From the NCBI RefSeq assembly GCF_003350505.1, contig NZ_QQAY01000016.1:1-63230 (forward strand): 63,230 nucleotides of DNA, written 5' to 3'. Below are positions 44,479 to 58,213 of the stretch, piece after piece. The notes beneath the pieces are model-generated. The model was not told where the DNA came from and did no database searches. It was given only the letters and a program-made list of their open reading frames with translations. The stretch is from Falsibacillus pallidus (GTDB lineage Bacteria > Bacillota > Bacilli > Bacillales > DSM-25281). The number at the start of each line of letters is the position of its first letter. Position 1 is the stretch's first letter. The position numbers were made by a program, and so were the translations under genes.

Positions 44479-45222
44479 CTATTCTCCCAATGGATTTCTC
44501 TTGCGGTAAACCTCATACATTAATAGACTGGCGGCAACAGAGGCATTGAGGGAAGTGACTTTTCCTGCCATCGGCAAATGAATCAGAAAATCGCACTTTT
44601 CCTTGATGAGCCTTCCCATTCCTTTTCCTTCACTGCCAATTACTAATGCAAGAGGAATCGCTCCATCCATGCTGCGGTAATCCCCGCTGCCCTTGGCATC
44701 CGTCCCGAAGATCCACACGCCGCGTTCCTTTAATTCTTCTATTGTCCTCGCAATATTCGTCACCCTTGCAACCGGAATATATTCAATGGCCCCAGTCGAT
44801 GCTTTGGCAACCGAAGCAGTCAATCCAACCGCTCTTCTTTTTGGGATGATGATACCGTGGGCTCCCACTGCATCTGCCGTCCTCATGATCGAACCAAGAT
44901 TATGGGGATCCTCCAATTCGTCCAATATCATGAAGAATGGAGCTTCTCCCCTCTTCTCTGCCAATGCAAATAAATCATCCACCTCTGCATAGGCATAGGC
45001 CGCAACTTGAGCAACCACCCCTTGGTGATTCCCCTCGACCATTTGATCGATTTTTTTCTTTGGTACAAATTGGACAAATACTTTCATTTCTTTGGCCATG
45101 CCGATGATCTGCTGCATCTGTCCTTTTTGAGATCCTTCTGCAATCCATATCTTATTGATATCCCGTTCTGACTTAAGCGCCTCGATTACGGGATTTTTCC
45201 CGATGATATACTCCTGGCTCAT
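44479..45222 (-). CDS. rlmB: 23S rRNA (guanosine-2'-O-)-methyltransferase RlmB (YacO)
   Basis: This 247-residue SpoU/TrmH-family SPOUT methyltransferase has the N-terminal RNA-binding substrate domain ([14 protein letters not shown]) and motifs 1-3 of the family: [33 protein letters not shown] and [17 protein letters not shown]-like [16 protein letters not shown]. It overlaps mrnC by 4 bp. The rRNA target G2251 is inferred from the family. Confidence 0.93.
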   Translation of the reverse strand: MSQEYIIGKNPVIEALKSERDINKIWIAEGSQKGQMQQIIGMAKEMKVFVQFVPKKKIDQMVEGNHQGVVAQVAAYAYAEVDDLFALAEKRGEAPFFMILDELEDPHNLGSIMRTADAVGAHGIIIPKRRAVGLTASVAKASTGAIEYIPVARVTNIARTIEELKERGVWIFGTDAKGSGDYRSMDGAIPLALVIGSEGKGMGRLIKEKCDFLIHLPMAGKVTSLNASVAASLLMYEVYRKRNPLGE

Positions 45223-45656
45223 GCTTGTCCTCCTTTCAATTTTTCCGTTTCTCCGGCAAGGATCATGTGGATGATTTCTTCCATCCGTTCTGTGTCCCCC
45301 GTTAAGTATAAGTATCCGATCAGACTTTCAAATGCCGTGCTGTATCGGTATGTCTGAACATCCGTATTTTTAGGGATGCTGCCCGACTTCGCGTTCCTTC
45401 CCCGTCGAATGACAGCTTGTTCTTCTTCAGTAAAAAAATCTGATTGGAAGAAATCGTGGAGGAACTTTGCCTGCGCCTTTGCTGAAACGAATTTTGTCGC
45501 TTCTTTATGGAGCTGGTTCGGCTTCACTTGTCCTTTTTCAAGGAGATGGCGCCGTATATATACCTCATATACGGCATCTCCCATATAGGCAAGGGCAAGG
45601 CTGTTCAACTGCTTGGGCACTATACTGCTTTTCTCATTCCCTTGCATATTATCCAT
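45219..45656 (-). CDS. mrnC: Mini-ribonuclease III MrnC
   Basis: MrnC matures the ends of 23S rRNA with the help of L3. The RNase III fold appears without a dsRNA-binding domain: [16 protein letters not shown] carries the acidic signature, and [13 protein letters not shown] the second acidic site. I chose the ATG at 45654-45656 just after the cysS stop, with GGAGAAGAGG upstream, giving 145 residues. The longer ORF would overlap cysS. Confidence 0.94.
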   Translation of the reverse strand: MDNMQGNEKSSIVPKQLNSLALAYMGDAVYEVYIRRHLLEKGQVKPNQLHKEATKFVSAKAQAKFLHDFFQSDFFTEEEQAVIRRGRNAKSGSIPKNTDVQTYRYSTAFESLIGYLYLTGDTERMEEIIHMILAGETEKLKGGQA

Positions 45657-45657
45657 A

Positions 45658-47058
45658 TCAGCCTCTTCTCCATCTTGGACCTTGAGGCGTATCCTCAAGA
45701 ATGATATTCAGATCCTTCAACTGATCGCGGATTTGATCGGCCAGCTGGAAATCGCGGTCTTTTCGCGCTTGGATCCTTTTTTGGATCAATGCGTCGATTT
45801 CTTCATCAAGAAGCTCTTCCTGCTGCTCCATTTTCAATCCAAGCACAGAACCCAAGGATTCAAATACAGAAAGGAATCGGTCGATTACCGCTTCAGATGT
45901 ACTGTTTTCCATCAAGTAATAGTTGGCTTGTTTGGACAGCTCGAACAATACAGAAATCCCATTTGCCGTATTGAAATCATCATCCATTTCCTTTTCGAAC
46001 TGACTGCGTGCAGATTCGATTCTTTCAAGCCATTCTTGCTGATTTTCATCCAAATTGGTGCTTGATCCTTTGCGGTGCTTCAAATTTTGATAAGAAGTCT
46101 TCAAGCGGTCCAGTGCTGATTTCGCATTATCCAAAAGCTCTTCGCTGTAATTGATCGGATGGCGGTAATGCACGGAGAGCATGAAGAATCTAAGCACTTC
46201 CGGATCGTGATGTTTAATGATATCATGCACCAAGACGAAATTCCCGAGAGATTTAGACATTTTCTCGTTATCGATATTAATATAGCCATTATGCATCCAG
46301 TAGCGGGCAAAAGTCTTGCCGGTAAGTGCTTCTGACTGGGCAATTTCATTTTCGTGATGAGGGAAAGTCAAATCCTGACCGCCTGCATGGATGTCGATGG
46401 TGTCGCCCAAATATTTACGGGCCATGGCAGAGCATTCGATATGCCAGCCGGGACGTCCTTGCCCCCAAGGGCTATCCCATGAAATCTCGCCATCTTTTGC
46501 TGCTTTCCAAAGGGCAAAATCAAGGGCATCTTCCTTCTTTTCCCCTACTTCGATCCGCGAACCGAGCTTTAAGTCATCAATAGATTGATGGGAAAGCTTT
46601 CCGTACTCATCAAACTTGCGTGTGCGGTAATAGACATCGCCTTCAGATTCATAAGCATACCCTTTTTCAATGAGCGTTTCGATAAATTCGATGATTAGAT
46701 CGATATTCTCTGTTACACGTGGATGGACGTTCGCCTTTGTGCACCCAAGGGCGGAAACATCCTCAAAGTAAGCGTCGATAAAACGTTCAGCAATGGTTGG
46801 GACGTCTTCCCCAAGTTCATTGGCTGCCTTGATCAATTTATCGTCGACATCTGTAAAGTTAGAGACAAAATCTACGTCATAGCCTCTATACTCCAAATAT
46901 TTTCTGACTGTATCGTAAACGATCGCAGGGCGGGCGTTCCCGATATGAATATAGTTGTAAACGGTCGGTCCGCAGACATACATCTTGACCTTTCCTTCTT
47001 CTAACGGAATGAAATCCTCTTTTTTCCTGGACAATGTATTATAAATTTGAATAGTCAT
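45658..47058 (-). CDS. cysS: Cysteinyl-tRNA synthetase
   Basis: CysRS (466 residues) is a class I synthetase with YIHIGNARP (HIGH) and KMSKSLGN motifs and a zinc site with Cys in [10 protein letters not shown], Cys in HIECSAMA and His in [13 protein letters not shown]. It is cotranscribed with cysE under the cysteine T-box and follows it by 1 bp. Confidence 0.98.
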   Translation of the reverse strand: MTIQIYNTLSRKKEDFIPLEEGKVKMYVCGPTVYNYIHIGNARPAIVYDTVRKYLEYRGYDVDFVSNFTDVDDKLIKAANELGEDVPTIAERFIDAYFEDVSALGCTKANVHPRVTENIDLIIEFIETLIEKGYAYESEGDVYYRTRKFDEYGKLSHQSIDDLKLGSRIEVGEKKEDALDFALWKAAKDGEISWDSPWGQGRPGWHIECSAMARKYLGDTIDIHAGGQDLTFPHHENEIAQSEALTGKTFARYWMHNGYINIDNEKMSKSLGNFVLVHDIIKHHDPEVLRFFMLSVHYRHPINYSEELLDNAKSALDRLKTSYQNLKHRKGSSTNLDENQQEWLERIESARSQFEKEMDDDFNTANGISVLFELSKQANYYLMENSTSEAVIDRFLSVFESLGSVLGLKMEQQEELLDEEIDALIQKRIQARKDRDFQLADQIRDQLKDLNIILEDTPQGPRWRRG

Positions 47059-47059
47059 A

Positions 47060-47707
47060 TTACTGGTGGACCCCCTTCTTCAATTCGTTCAATTCATCCT
47101 TCAGCTGCTGCAGTTTCATCTCCATGGCATGACATCGGTCATCCACTGGATCTGGCAGGTCGCTGTGATTCAAATCTTTTGGTATCTTGACCCCATCCTG
47201 GATCACGACTCTTCCCGGTATACCAACGACAGTTGAATTCTTCGGAACATTCTTCAATACAACCGATCCTGCCCCTATCTTGGAATTCTCTCCAATTGTG
47301 ATGGACCCTAAAACTTTCGCCCCGGTAGCTACCAGTACGTTATCCTGGAGGGTCGGATGGCGCTTGCCTTTTTCCTTTCCGGTTCCTCCTAATGTCACTC
47401 CCTGATAGACGGTGACGTTGTCGCCGATTTCACACGTTTCTCCGATGACCACTCCCATTCCGTGGTCGATGAAAAACCGCCTTCCGATCTTGGCTCCTGG
47501 GTGGATTTCAATCCCTGTGAAAAAACGGCTGATCTGTGATATCAATCTGGCTAAAAAATAAAATCTACGTTTAAAAAGTCCGTGGGCAATACGATGAGAC
47601 CATATGGCATGAAGGCCGGCATACGTCAATACCACTTCCAAGTAGCTTCTTGCGGCCGGATCCTGTTCAAATACAGCCTCTATATCTTCCTTAAACAAAC
47701 GAAACAT
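47060..47707 (-). CDS. cysE: Serine O-acetyltransferase
   Basis: CysE (215 residues) makes O-acetylserine for cysteine synthesis. An N-terminal helical domain is followed by left-handed hexapeptide repeats ([43 protein letters not shown]). Catalytic His residues are in IDHG and GKRHPT. It is the first gene after the T-box and uses ATG after a GGGGTGAGGG site. Confidence 0.97.
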   Translation of the reverse strand: MFRLFKEDIEAVFEQDPAARSYLEVVLTYAGLHAIWSHRIAHGLFKRRFYFLARLISQISRFFTGIEIHPGAKIGRRFFIDHGMGVVIGETCEIGDNVTVYQGVTLGGTGKEKGKRHPTLQDNVLVATGAKVLGSITIGENSKIGAGSVVLKNVPKNSTVVGIPGRVVIQDGVKIPKDLNHSDLPDPVDDRCHAMEMKLQQLKDELNELKKGVHQ

Positions 47708-47742
47708 TCTCCCTCACCCCTTTTCTTCTCTTCTGTGAAAAT

Positions 47743-47992
47743 AAAAAAGCGCCTCTGCCAAAAAGACAGAGACGCTTATGCGCGGTTCCACTCTGTTTGA
47801 ATGCTGCAATAAATGCACGCATCCCAACTTATCCTTGTAACGGCAGGTTCCCGCTCGATTCTACTGAATGCAAATCGTTCGAATCAAGGTTCTGAGGTGC
47901 ATTTCAAAAAATGATTGGCCTGAACCACTTTCAGCCGGTGATGGTTCTCTCTAAAAAGCTTCACTTTTTTACTTCTCCTCATCATCACTTTC
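47743..47992 (-). ncRNA. T-box leader of cysE-cysS (cysteine specifier)
   Basis: On the minus strand the T-box sequence AACAGAGTGGAACCGCGC lies at about 47779-47799. It is followed by a terminator (GCGTCTCTG/CAGAGGCGC then TTTTTT, 47743-47776). Stem I carries GAAATGCACC with specifier TGC (Cys) at 47899-47901. Uncharged tRNA-Cys is expected to favour read-through into cysES. No competing gene lies in this 324 bp gap. Confidence 0.92.
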
Positions 47993-48006
47993 ACATATAT
48001 AACCTT

Positions 48007-48035
48007 ACTATATTACACAAAGGCAAAAATGTTAA
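48007..48035 (-). promoter_or_regulatory. Sigma-A promoter of the cysES T-box
   Basis: On the minus strand TTAACA (48030-48035), a 17 bp spacer and TATAGT (48007-48012). The -35 box overlaps the gltX stop codon. Confidence 0.68.
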
Positions 48036-49489
48036 CCGATAATGCTCAGCAAGCGCTGTTTTATTTTATCTTTCCCTAAAAGCTCAATTGTATTCGGAAG
48101 TTCAGGACCATGTGTTTGGCCGGTTGCCGCTGCACGGATCGGCATAAACAATTTCTTGCCCTTTTGGCCCGTTGATTTTTGCACAGCTTTGATAGAAGCT
48201 TTAATGCCAGCAGCATCAAATACTTCAAGCTTATCGATTTCTTCAAGGAACGCGGAAAGAACCGCTGGGACGTCTTCATCAGCAAGAACTTCTTTCGCTT
48301 CTGCTTCATACTCCAGCTCATCTTCGAAGAATAGAGTGGACAACTCGACGATTTCTGCGCCGAAGCTCATTTGTTCCTGATATAGTGCAATTACATCTTT
48401 GACCCATTTTAACTCATCGTCCGTCAAGTTTTCACTGACTCTGCCTGCTTTCACAAGGTGAGGCAGGGACAATTCAACCACTTTCTCCAAGTCAAGCTTC
48501 TTCATATACTGGTTATTGACCCAAGTCAATTTTTGCGTATCGAATAATGCAGGGGACTTTGAAAGGCGGTCTGCATCAAAAATGTCGATAAACTCTTCCT
48601 TCGTGAACAGCTCATCTTCCCCTTTTGGAGACCATCCCAATAAAGCGATGAAGTTGAAAAGCGCCTCAGGAAGATAGCCCAATGCTTCATACTGTTCGAT
48701 GAACTGGATGATGCTTTCATCGCGTTTGCTCAATTTCTTACGGCTTTCATTGACAATCAATGTCATGTGTCCGAAAGTAGGCGGCTCCCACCCTAATGCT
48801 TCAAAAATCATCAATTGCTTAGGAGTATTGGAAATGTGATCATCCCCGCGAAGAACATGGGAAATTTTCATCAAATAGTCATCTACTGCCACGGCAAAAT
48901 TGTAAGTAGGAATGCCGTCTTTTTTTACGATGACAAAATCCCCGATGCCGTCGGATTCAAAAGATACTTCATGCTTCACCATGTCATCGAAGGAATAAAC
49001 CTTGCCTGCAGGGACTTTGAAGCGGATGCTTGGCTTGCGGCCTTCTTCCTCAAATTTCTTCCTGTCTTCTTCTGTCAGGTGGCGGCATTTCCCGGAATAG
49101 CGCGGCATTTCACTGCGTGCAGTCTGTGCTTCGCGTTCTGCTTCAAGTTCTTCTTCCGTACAATAGCATTTGTATGCCAAGCCTTTTTCCAACAGCTCAT
49201 TGTAATATCCTTCATAAATATGGTTTCTCTCTGATTGGCGGTAAGGGCCGAACGCACCGCCCATATCAATGCTTTCATCCCAATTCATCCCCAGCCATTT
49301 CAAATATTTCAGCTGGCTCTCTTCTCCGCCCTCGATATTTCTCTTTTGATCTGTATCCTCGATGCGGATGATGAATTTCCCTTTGTGGTGACGAGCAAAT
49401 AAATAATTAAAAAGCGCTGTCCGCGCATTTCCGATATGTAAATGTCCAGTGGGGCTCGGAGCATACCGGACGCGAATTTCATTTGACAT
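48032..49489 (-). CDS. gltX: Glutamyl-tRNA synthetase
   Basis: GltX (485 residues) is a class I synthetase, in Bacilli non-discriminating (it also charges tRNA-Gln, which is then amidated). It has [13 protein letters not shown] (HIGH) and the KLSKRDE (KMSKS) motif. A GAGGAGG site precedes the ATG. It lies between ispF and the cysES T-box. Confidence 0.98.
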   Translation of the reverse strand: MSNEIRVRYAPSPTGHLHIGNARTALFNYLFARHHKGKFIIRIEDTDQKRNIEGGEESQLKYLKWLGMNWDESIDMGGAFGPYRQSERNHIYEGYYNELLEKGLAYKCYCTEEELEAEREAQTARSEMPRYSGKCRHLTEEDRKKFEEEGRKPSIRFKVPAGKVYSFDDMVKHEVSFESDGIGDFVIVKKDGIPTYNFAVAVDDYLMKISHVLRGDDHISNTPKQLMIFEALGWEPPTFGHMTLIVNESRKKLSKRDESIIQFIEQYEALGYLPEALFNFIALLGWSPKGEDELFTKEEFIDIFDADRLSKSPALFDTQKLTWVNNQYMKKLDLEKVVELSLPHLVKAGRVSENLTDDELKWVKDVIALYQEQMSFGAEIVELSTLFFEDELEYEAEAKEVLADEDVPAVLSAFLEEIDKLEVFDAAGIKASIKAVQKSTGQKGKKLFMPIRAAATGQTHGPELPNTIELLGKDKIKQRLLSIIG

Positions 49490-49587
49490 AAAAATGCCTC
49501 CTCAATAAATGGTCAATGCCGATATGGCAGGAATTGATTCTAATATTTTACCATTTTAAAGTTTCGTAATAAAGTATTTCTCCAACT

Positions 49588-50064
49588 TCACCCTTTTTGC
49601 AAAAGAACGGCTGCCTGTGCAGCAATTCCTTCGCCGCGGCCAGGGAAGCCAAGCTTTTCTGTTGTGGTCGCTTTCACATTCACCTGATCGACAGTTCCTT
49701 CAAGAAGTTCCGCGATTCTCTCGCGCATCGCAGGGATATAAGGCGCCATTTTAGGCATCTGTGCGATGATGGTACAGTCGATATTGCCTAGGCTGTACCC
49801 CTTCTCTTTCACAATTCCCCAAACGTGTGAAAGAAGTTTAGCAGAGTCAGCATCCTTGAATTCAGGATCTGTATCAGGAAAATGACGGCCGATATCGCCT
49901 TCCCCGATTGCCCCCAGGCACGCATCCGCCACTGTATGAAGCAGAACATCTGCATCCGAATGCCCGAGCAGCCCTTTTTCATAAGGGATCTCAATTCCTC
50001 CAATAATCAGCGGACGACCTTCCGTCAATTGATGTACATCAAAACCTTGTCCAATTCGAAACAT
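49588..50064 (-). CDS. ispF: 2-C-methyl-D-erythritol 2,4-cyclodiphosphate synthase
   Basis: IspF (158 residues) makes the cyclic diphosphate of the MEP isoprenoid pathway. Metal ligands Asp9 and His11 are in GQGFDVHQL; the family motif [19 protein letters not shown] is intact. It starts 15 bp after ispD, and the pair acts in consecutive parts of one pathway. Confidence 0.98.
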   Translation of the reverse strand: MFRIGQGFDVHQLTEGRPLIIGGIEIPYEKGLLGHSDADVLLHTVADACLGAIGEGDIGRHFPDTDPEFKDADSAKLLSHVWGIVKEKGYSLGNIDCTIIAQMPKMAPYIPAMRERIAELLEGTVDQVNVKATTTEKLGFPGRGEGIAAQAAVLLQKG

Positions 50065-50078
50065 ATTATTTCCCCCAA

Positions 50079-51873
<1,795 letters not shown>

Positions 51874-52029
51874 TCCTTCACCTCCTTTTACTCATTATAA
51901 ACAAAATCCTAAATTTGAAACGTAGGAAAGTATTTAATTTTGACTATGTTACAAAAAAGACACCGTTTTGTTTTATTAATATAATAATTTCGTTATAACT
52001 GTAATGATTTGTCAGTACTTCTTGGTCTT

Positions 52030-52059
52030 AGAGTAGCACCGCACGTATAAGGGTGTCAA
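52030..52059 (-). promoter_or_regulatory. Candidate sigma-A promoter of yacL
   Basis: On the minus strand TTGACA (52054-52059), an 18 bp spacer and TACTCT (52030-52035). The -35 box is perfect, the -10 box weak. It lies at one edge of a nested inverted repeat (52044-52096). Confidence 0.55.
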
Positions 52060-52096
52060 TTTTCTTCCTGTGTCAATTTAGACACAATTGACTCCC
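52044..52096. repeat. Nested inverted repeat in the disA-yacL gap
   Basis: An outer arm pair (GGGTGTCAATT/AATTGACTCCC) encloses a perfect inner hairpin TGTGTC-AATTTA-GACACA. Three TGTCAA/TTGACA hexamers occur inside. It may be a disA terminator or a binding site overlapping the yacL promoter. Confidence 0.55.
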
Positions 52097-52105
52097 TAAA
52101 ATATT

Positions 52106-53179
52106 TTATAATTGGCGGTCTGCGAATGTCTGGTCTTTAATGAGTTTCAGACCCTCTTTGATCTTTCGCGCCCTCACTTCTCCGATGCCTTCCACATCAT
52201 CCAGAGCTTCCACGCTGGCCTTCAAAATGTTGGGGAGTTTTTCGAATTCCGTGATCAAATTTTCCATGATTACCACTGGCAGGCGGGGGATTTTGCTCAG
52301 CACCCGGTACCCACGGGGACAGATTCCTTCCTCCATCGGCACAAAGCCGTTATAGCCAAGAAGCTTCAAGAGCATTCCATCATCCAAAACATCCGTGCTG
52401 ACCAATTCCTGAAATCGAAATAAAATTTCAAACGGCTTAATGGAACGATCCGCTGCATAGTCGCGGATGATCATCATCGCTTCTTCCTCGATGTCTGCCA
52501 GCAGTTCGTTCATCTGCAGCCGGATGAGCCTCCCCTCTGTCCCCAATTCGTTTAAATAGGAGAGGAGTTCATTCTTGATCCTTAGAACCATCTCAAACCG
52601 GTGAAGAACTTGAAGAAGGTCGCTGTAGGTACCCAATTCCTCGAATTCCAAGACAGATAAGCTTGCAATGCTTTGATCCAATACCACTTTGTATTTCTCG
52701 AGGGTTTGGATGGCTTGGTTCGCTTTCGTTAAGATCACTGCGATGTCTTTTAAAGCATAGCGGAAATTCCCTTGATACAGTGTAATGACATTACGGCGCT
52801 GGGAAATAGCCAGGACGAGAGCTTTCGTCTGCTTAGCAACCCGTTCTGCTGTCCGGTGCCTCATCCCTGTTTCTGTAGATGAGATGGCCGCATCAGGAGC
52901 CAGCTGTGCATTGGCAATCAAAATTTTACTCCCTATTTCATTGAGGATGATCGCACCGTCCATTTTAGCCAATTCATATAAATAGCTTGGAGAAAATGGG
53001 CAATTGATATGAAAACCGCCATCCACTATGGCACGGACTTTTTCATTGTATCCCATCACGATCAATCCACCCGTATTGGCACGGAGCACGTTCTCAATGC
53101 CTTCCCGGATGGGAGTACCCGGCGCCACGAATTGCAAGATGTCAGACATGGATTTATCCGCTTGCTTCTTATCATCCAT
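52106..53179 (-). CDS. disA: DNA integrity scanning diadenylate cyclase DisA
   Basis: DisA (357 residues) makes cyclic di-AMP and is inhibited by branched DNA. The DAC domain carries DGA (about 74-76) and RHR (about 107-109); a helical spine and a C-terminal helix-hairpin-helix domain ([19 protein letters not shown]) follow. It starts 6 bp after radA; the pair is conserved and the proteins interact in B. subtilis. Confidence 0.97.
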   Translation of the reverse strand: MDDKKQADKSMSDILQFVAPGTPIREGIENVLRANTGGLIVMGYNEKVRAIVDGGFHINCPFSPSYLYELAKMDGAIILNEIGSKILIANAQLAPDAAISSTETGMRHRTAERVAKQTKALVLAISQRRNVITLYQGNFRYALKDIAVILTKANQAIQTLEKYKVVLDQSIASLSVLEFEELGTYSDLLQVLHRFEMVLRIKNELLSYLNELGTEGRLIRLQMNELLADIEEEAMMIIRDYAADRSIKPFEILFRFQELVSTDVLDDGMLLKLLGYNGFVPMEEGICPRGYRVLSKIPRLPVVIMENLITEFEKLPNILKASVEALDDVEGIGEVRARKIKEGLKLIKDQTFADRQL

Positions 53180-53184
53180 ACAGG

Positions 53185-54558
53185 TTAGCCTCCTAATGCA
53201 AATTGCAATGCTTCGCTTACAGAAGAGACACCCACCACATTGATGTTCGGCGGGAAGGTCCAGCCTCCGATATTATTCGTTGGAAGGATGACGCGTTCGA
53301 ACCCAAGCTTAGCTGCTTCCTGGACCCTCTGTTCAATACGGGATACACGCCTTACTTCCCCAGTAAGCCCGATCTCTCCTATAAAACAATCCGTTGGGCG
53401 GGTAGGCTGATCACGGAAACTTGAAGCAATGCTGACAGCAATCGCTAAGTCAATGGCAGGTTCATCGATCTTCACCCCGCCTGCTACTTTTAAGTAGGCA
53501 TCCTGGTTCTGAAGCAGCATGCCTACCCTTTTCTCCAGCACCGCCATCAACAGAGACACCCGGTTATGGTCGATGCCTGTAGCCATCCTCCTTGGATTCC
53601 CGAAACTCATCGGTGAGATCAACGCCTGAATTTCCACAAGAACTGGTCTGGTCCCTTCCATGGAAGCTACTACAGTTGATCCGGAAGCTCCTTTTGAACG
53701 TTCTTCCAAAAAGATTTCCGAAGGGTTTTCCACTTCTTCAAGACCCGCTTCCTTCATCTCGAATATGCCCATCTCATTTGTGGAGCCGAAGCGGTTTTTA
53801 ACCGCCCTCAAAATCCTGTATGTATGATGGCGCTCCCCTTCAAAATACAGGACGGTATCCACCATATGTTCAAGAAGCCGCGGACCTGCAATCGAACCTT
53901 CCTTTGTAACATGCCCGACAATAAATATGGCAATACCCTTAGTTTTCGCAATTCTCATCAATTCAGCCGTACACTCCCTCACCTGGGAGACACTTCCCGG
54001 CGCCGATGTCACTTCTGGATGATAAACGGTCTGGATGGAGTCCACAATCACAAAGTCAGGTTTCACATCTTCTATCGATTGATGGACGGATTCAAGATTC
54101 GTCTCAGAATAAACAAATAAATTCGGTGAAAGGACATCAAGCCGGTCTGCCCTCAGTTTTGTCTGTTTCACAGATTCTTCACCGGAAATATAAAGGACTT
54201 GGTGATCAAGCCTGGCAAGCTGCGCCGAAACTTGAAGGAGAAGCGTAGATTTGCCGATACCGGGATCTCCGCCGATCAAAACAAGCGAGCCGGGGACGAC
54301 TCCGCCTCCGAGGACCCGGTTCAATTCTTTCATATCTGTTGTTATTCTCGGTTCCTGCACAGATTCAATCGATGTAATCGGTGAAGCTTTAGCTGCTTTT
54401 CCCGGTGCAGAGTGCTGAAAAACTCCTTTAGCCTTTGAAACCACTTCTACTTCTTCGACCATCTGGTTCCATTCTCCGCACCCAGGGCAGCGCCCCATCC
54501 ATTTGGCTGATTCATATCCGCATGATTGGCATATGAATTTCGTCTTTTTCTTCGCCAT
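53185..54558 (-). CDS. radA: DNA repair protein RadA/Sms
   Basis: RadA is a hexameric helicase for branch migration. It has a four-cysteine zinc finger ([18 protein letters not shown]), Walker [10 protein letters not shown], the KNRFGSTNE motif and a C-terminal Lon-like domain. I chose the ATG at 54556-54558 after GAGAGGAG, giving 457 residues. The longer ORF lacks a ribosome binding site. It follows the clpC terminator. Confidence 0.96.
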   Translation of the reverse strand: MAKKKTKFICQSCGYESAKWMGRCPGCGEWNQMVEEVEVVSKAKGVFQHSAPGKAAKASPITSIESVQEPRITTDMKELNRVLGGGVVPGSLVLIGGDPGIGKSTLLLQVSAQLARLDHQVLYISGEESVKQTKLRADRLDVLSPNLFVYSETNLESVHQSIEDVKPDFVIVDSIQTVYHPEVTSAPGSVSQVRECTAELMRIAKTKGIAIFIVGHVTKEGSIAGPRLLEHMVDTVLYFEGERHHTYRILRAVKNRFGSTNEMGIFEMKEAGLEEVENPSEIFLEERSKGASGSTVVASMEGTRPVLVEIQALISPMSFGNPRRMATGIDHNRVSLLMAVLEKRVGMLLQNQDAYLKVAGGVKIDEPAIDLAIAVSIASSFRDQPTRPTDCFIGEIGLTGEVRRVSRIEQRVQEAAKLGFERVILPTNNIGGWTFPPNINVVGVSSVSEALQFALGG

Positions 54559-54647
54559 CCTGTACTCCTCTCTACATATGTATGTAGGTATATTTCCTAT
54601 AAGCATGAAAGTTGGAAAATACTACAAAAATAAACCATATGTACAAA

Positions 54648-54672
54648 GAGGTACACGCATTTCGTGTACCTC
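54648..54672 (-). terminator. Hairpin after clpC
   Basis: GAGGTACACG pairs perfectly with CGTGTACCTC around CATTT. On the minus strand only TTTGTA follows, so termination may be partial and radA-disA may receive read-through from the stress operon. Confidence 0.7.
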
Positions 54673-54681
54673 CCATTTTAT

Positions 54682-57123
54682 TTATGATAATGTTCCAGTT
54701 GCCTCATTGGTTTTGACCACAAATTCCCCATCTTTCACATCGATGGTCACATGCTGGCCAGTCAATACAGTACCCTTCAAAAGTTCTTCTGAAAGTCTGT
54801 CTTCGATATGCTTCTGAATGGCCCTGCGTAGCGGACGTGCTCCGTACTCAGGATCAAATCCTTCGTCAGCAATCTTCAGCTTGGCTGCATCTGTAAGTTC
54901 AAGATTTATTTCCTGCTCTTTCAGCCTGTTTGTCAGCTGGTCACCCATCAATGTGACGATTTGCTTCAGATGATCTTTTTCAAGTGAGTGGAAAACAATG
55001 ATTTCATCGATACGGTTGAGGAACTCTGGACGGAATGCCTTTTTCAGCTCTTCCATGACTTTCCCCTTCATATCTTTATAATCCTGTTCTCCATCCTGGA
55101 TGTTAAATCCGACATATTTATTTCGTTTCAATGCATCTGCACCAACGTTTGATGTCATGATGACGACCGTGTTGCGGAAATCCACTGTGCGGCCTTTTGA
55201 ATCTGTAAGCCTTCCGTCTTCAAGGACCTGCAATAGGATATTGAAAACGTCAGGGTGAGCTTTTTCGATTTCATCGAGCAAGATGACGGAATAAGGCTTT
55301 CTTCTAACCTTCTCTGTAAGCTGGCCGCCTTCATCATACCCTACATAGCCTGGAGGGGAGCCGACAAGTCTGGAAGTGGAATGCTTCTCCATGTACTCCG
55401 ACATATCGACGCGGATCATGGCATCCTCATCGCCAAACATCGCTTCAGCTAATGCGCGGGCAAGCTCTGTTTTTCCGACGCCTGTAGGCCCAAGGAAAAT
55501 AAATGAACCGATCGGGCGCTTTGGATCCTTCAATCCTGCTCTTGCACGGCGGACAGCCTTGGATACAGCTTTCACAGCCTCTTCCTGCCCGATGACACGG
55601 GAATGCAGGATTTCTTCAAGATTGAGAAGCTTCTCTGTTTCCGTTTGTGCAAGCTTCGATACAGGAATACCAGTCCAGCTGGATACAACATGTGCGATAT
55701 CCTCTACTGTGACTTCACTGTTTTCCTGCCCCTGTTTTTCTTTCCAGGATTTCTTCGTTTCTTCCAGCTCTTCACGAAGCTTCTGCTCAGAATCTCTTAA
55801 TGAAGCCGCTTTTTCGAACTCCTGGCTCTGTACAGCTGCATCTTTTTCTTTACGAATTTCTTCCAGTTTTGCTTCGAGCTCCTTCAGATTCGGAGGAGTA
55901 GTATAAGAACGAAGGCGCACCTTGGAGCCTGCTTCATCAATCAAGTCAATCGCTTTGTCCGGAAGGAACCGGTCGGAAATGTAGCGGTCGGAAAGCTTCA
56001 CTGCTGCATCGATCGCTGCATCTGTGATGGAAACCCTATGGTGGGCTTCATAGCGATCACGCAGGCCATTCAGAATCTGGATGGACTCTTCAGTTGTCGG
56101 CTCATCCACGGTAATCGGCTGGAACCGTCTTTCAAGAGCTGCGTCTTTTTCGATATATTTACGGTACTCATCAAGGGTTGTAGCACCAATGCACTGCAAT
56201 TCGCCCCTTGCAAGAGCCGGCTTTAGAATGTTGGACGCATCGATGGCGCCTTCCGCTCCGCCTGCACCAATTAATGTATGCAACTCATCAATGAATAAGA
56301 TGATGTTCCCCGCTTGTCGGATTTCGTCCATTACTTTTTTCAAACGGTCTTCAAACTCGCCGCGGTATTTAGTGCCCGCTACAACTGTTCCCATATCAAG
56401 GGTCATGACACGTTTGTCGCGCAGGATCTCAGGCACTTCATTATTGATGATTTGCTGAGCCAATCCTTCCGCAATAGCGGTCTTCCCTACACCTGGCTCC
56501 CCGATCAGGACAGGGTTGTTTTTCGTCCGTCGGCTGAGAACCTCGATGACGCGCTGGATTTCCTTGCTTCTGCCGATGACCGGATCAAGGCTGCCTTCGC
56601 GGGCAATAGCCGTCAAATCACGTGCCAATCCGTCAAGAGTCGGTGTATTCGCATTGGAGCTTGAACCGCCCTGGTGATTATTCGCTTCGTTGCTTCCAAG
56701 CAACTGAAGCACTTGCTGGCGTGCTTTATTCAAGCTGACACCAAGGTTATTTAAAACACGTGCTGCCACGCCTTCTCCTTCTCTGATCAATCCAAGGAGA
56801 ATGTGCTCTGTACCTACATAGGAATGGCCGAGTTTACGTGCTTCATCCATTGATAATTCGATGACTTTCTTCGCTCTCGGTGTATATTGGATCGTCTGGG
56901 AGGCATCCTGACCTTTACCGATTAGCGTCTCAACTTCCTTTTGGATCTTTTCAGGACTCAGTCCAAGTCCGTAAAGGGCTTTAGCGGCAATGCCTTCCCC
57001 TTCTCTTACCAATCCAAGAAGGACATGCTCCGTGCCGATATTGCTGTGTGATAATCGAATCGCTTCTTCTTGAGCCAGGGCCAACACCTTTTGCGCTCTT
57101 TCTGTAAATCGTCCAAACATCAT
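54682..57123 (-). CDS. clpC: ATP-dependent Clp protease ATPase subunit ClpC
   Basis: ClpC (813 residues) is the AAA+ unfoldase of ClpCP. It has an N-terminal domain of two repeats (residues 1-145), D1 with Walker A GEPGVGKT, a middle coiled coil with UVR-like motif that binds MecA/McsB, and D2 with GPTGVGKTE. It is the last gene of the ctsR operon, 1 bp after mcsB. CtsR is one of its substrates. Confidence 0.98.
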   Translation of the reverse strand: MMFGRFTERAQKVLALAQEEAIRLSHSNIGTEHVLLGLVREGEGIAAKALYGLGLSPEKIQKEVETLIGKGQDASQTIQYTPRAKKVIELSMDEARKLGHSYVGTEHILLGLIREGEGVAARVLNNLGVSLNKARQQVLQLLGSNEANNHQGGSSSNANTPTLDGLARDLTAIAREGSLDPVIGRSKEIQRVIEVLSRRTKNNPVLIGEPGVGKTAIAEGLAQQIINNEVPEILRDKRVMTLDMGTVVAGTKYRGEFEDRLKKVMDEIRQAGNIILFIDELHTLIGAGGAEGAIDASNILKPALARGELQCIGATTLDEYRKYIEKDAALERRFQPITVDEPTTEESIQILNGLRDRYEAHHRVSITDAAIDAAVKLSDRYISDRFLPDKAIDLIDEAGSKVRLRSYTTPPNLKELEAKLEEIRKEKDAAVQSQEFEKAASLRDSEQKLREELEETKKSWKEKQGQENSEVTVEDIAHVVSSWTGIPVSKLAQTETEKLLNLEEILHSRVIGQEEAVKAVSKAVRRARAGLKDPKRPIGSFIFLGPTGVGKTELARALAEAMFGDEDAMIRVDMSEYMEKHSTSRLVGSPPGYVGYDEGGQLTEKVRRKPYSVILLDEIEKAHPDVFNILLQVLEDGRLTDSKGRTVDFRNTVVIMTSNVGADALKRNKYVGFNIQDGEQDYKDMKGKVMEELKKAFRPEFLNRIDEIIVFHSLEKDHLKQIVTLMGDQLTNRLKEQEINLELTDAAKLKIADEGFDPEYGARPLRRAIQKHIEDRLSEELLKGTVLTGQHVTIDVKDGEFVVKTNEATGTLS

Positions 57124-57124
57124 A

Positions 57125-58213
57125 TTAGTTTTCCTCCTTGCTATTCTGATTTTCCTCTAACTTCAATCGCTCACGTATCAATGTAGCCCTTCTGATGTCG
57201 CGCTCATCAGGTCTGAGCGGCCCACCGGCATATTGCTGTAAAAATCCTGGTTGAGTCAGAATCATGAGTTCATTTAATATGTTTCTGGAAATATGGGAAA
57301 AGAACCCTAAATCAATCCCAAGACGAACATCGGATAAACATTTGGCAGCCTCTTTTGATTCAAGGATTCTGCTGTTGGTCAAAACACCATAAGATCGATA
57401 CACTCTGTCTTCTAATTGTATGTGTGATGTTTTGACTAATGCTTCCCTCGCGGACCTTTCTTGGGAAATAATCTGCTGCACTACGCTGTATAAATCCTCA
57501 ATGATGTCATCTTCAGATTTGCCCAATGTGATTTGATTGGAAATCTGAAAGATGTTCCCTAAAGCTTCGCTGCCTTCCCCATAAATTCCTCTAACAACAA
57601 GACCAAGTTGGTTGATTGCCGGGATGATTCTATTGATCTGCTGCGTCAAAACAAGACCCGGCAGATGCATCATGACAGATGCCCTGAGTCCTGTCCCCAC
57701 ATTAGTTGGGCAGCTGGTTAAGTATCCTAATTTTTCATTGTATGCATAATCCAGCTGTTGCTCCATTAAATCATCGATTTGATTTGCTCGATTTAATGCT
57801 TTTTTTAATTGAAGTCCTGGAAACAGGCACTGAATGCGTATATGGTCCTCTTCATTAATCATGATGCTGATATCCTCTTGTTCTGAAAGCAGGACAGCGG
57901 GGTAATTGGAATCTTCCGCAAGATAAGGGCTGATCAAATGCTTTTCGACGAGCACCCTTTTCTGGAGAGGCTGCAGTTCATTCACTTTCAAACTTTCGAT
58001 CTGGCCGAACTGATGGAATGCTTCATTCTCCAGATTCTTCTCCACATTTGCTACGATCTCTGCAGCTTCTTCATTCGAGAACATGGTCGGGAAGCTGTAA
58101 TCATTCAGATTCCGGGCCAATCGGATGCGGGAGCTTAACACAATGTCTGAATCCGGTCCTTCTTCGCACATCCAGCTGCTGACCGCTTGATTCAAAAACT
58201 TCTCAAGGCTCAT
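57125..58213 (-). CDS. mcsB: Protein-arginine kinase McsB
   Basis: McsB (362 residues) phosphorylates arginines, marking proteins for ClpCP and inactivating CtsR. The phosphagen-kinase fold shows the catalytic Cys168 in [11 protein letters not shown], the NEEDH loop (120-124) and the SSRIRLARN segment. It overlaps mcsA by 4 bp. Confidence 0.97.
   Translation of the reverse strand: MSLEKFLNQAVSSWMCEEGPDSDIVLSSRIRLARNLNDYSFPTMFSNEEAAEIVANVEKNLENEAFHQFGQIESLKVNELQPLQKRVLVEKHLISPYLAEDSNYPAVLLSEQEDISIMINEEDHIRIQCLFPGLQLKKALNRANQIDDLMEQQLDYAYNEKLGYLTSCPTNVGTGLRASVMMHLPGLVLTQQINRIIPAINQLGLVVRGIYGEGSEALGNIFQISNQITLGKSEDDIIEDLYSVVQQIISQERSAREALVKTSHIQLEDRVYRSYGVLTNSRILESKEAAKCLSDVRLGIDLGFFSHISRNILNELMILTQPGFLQQYAGGPLRPDERDIRRATLIRERLKLEENQNSKEEN

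Noticed and set aside
49490-49587. T-box or riboswitch before gltX
   Set aside because: The gap is only 98 bp, with no T-box motif and no terminator. Only a short TGCC/GGCA hairpin is seen.
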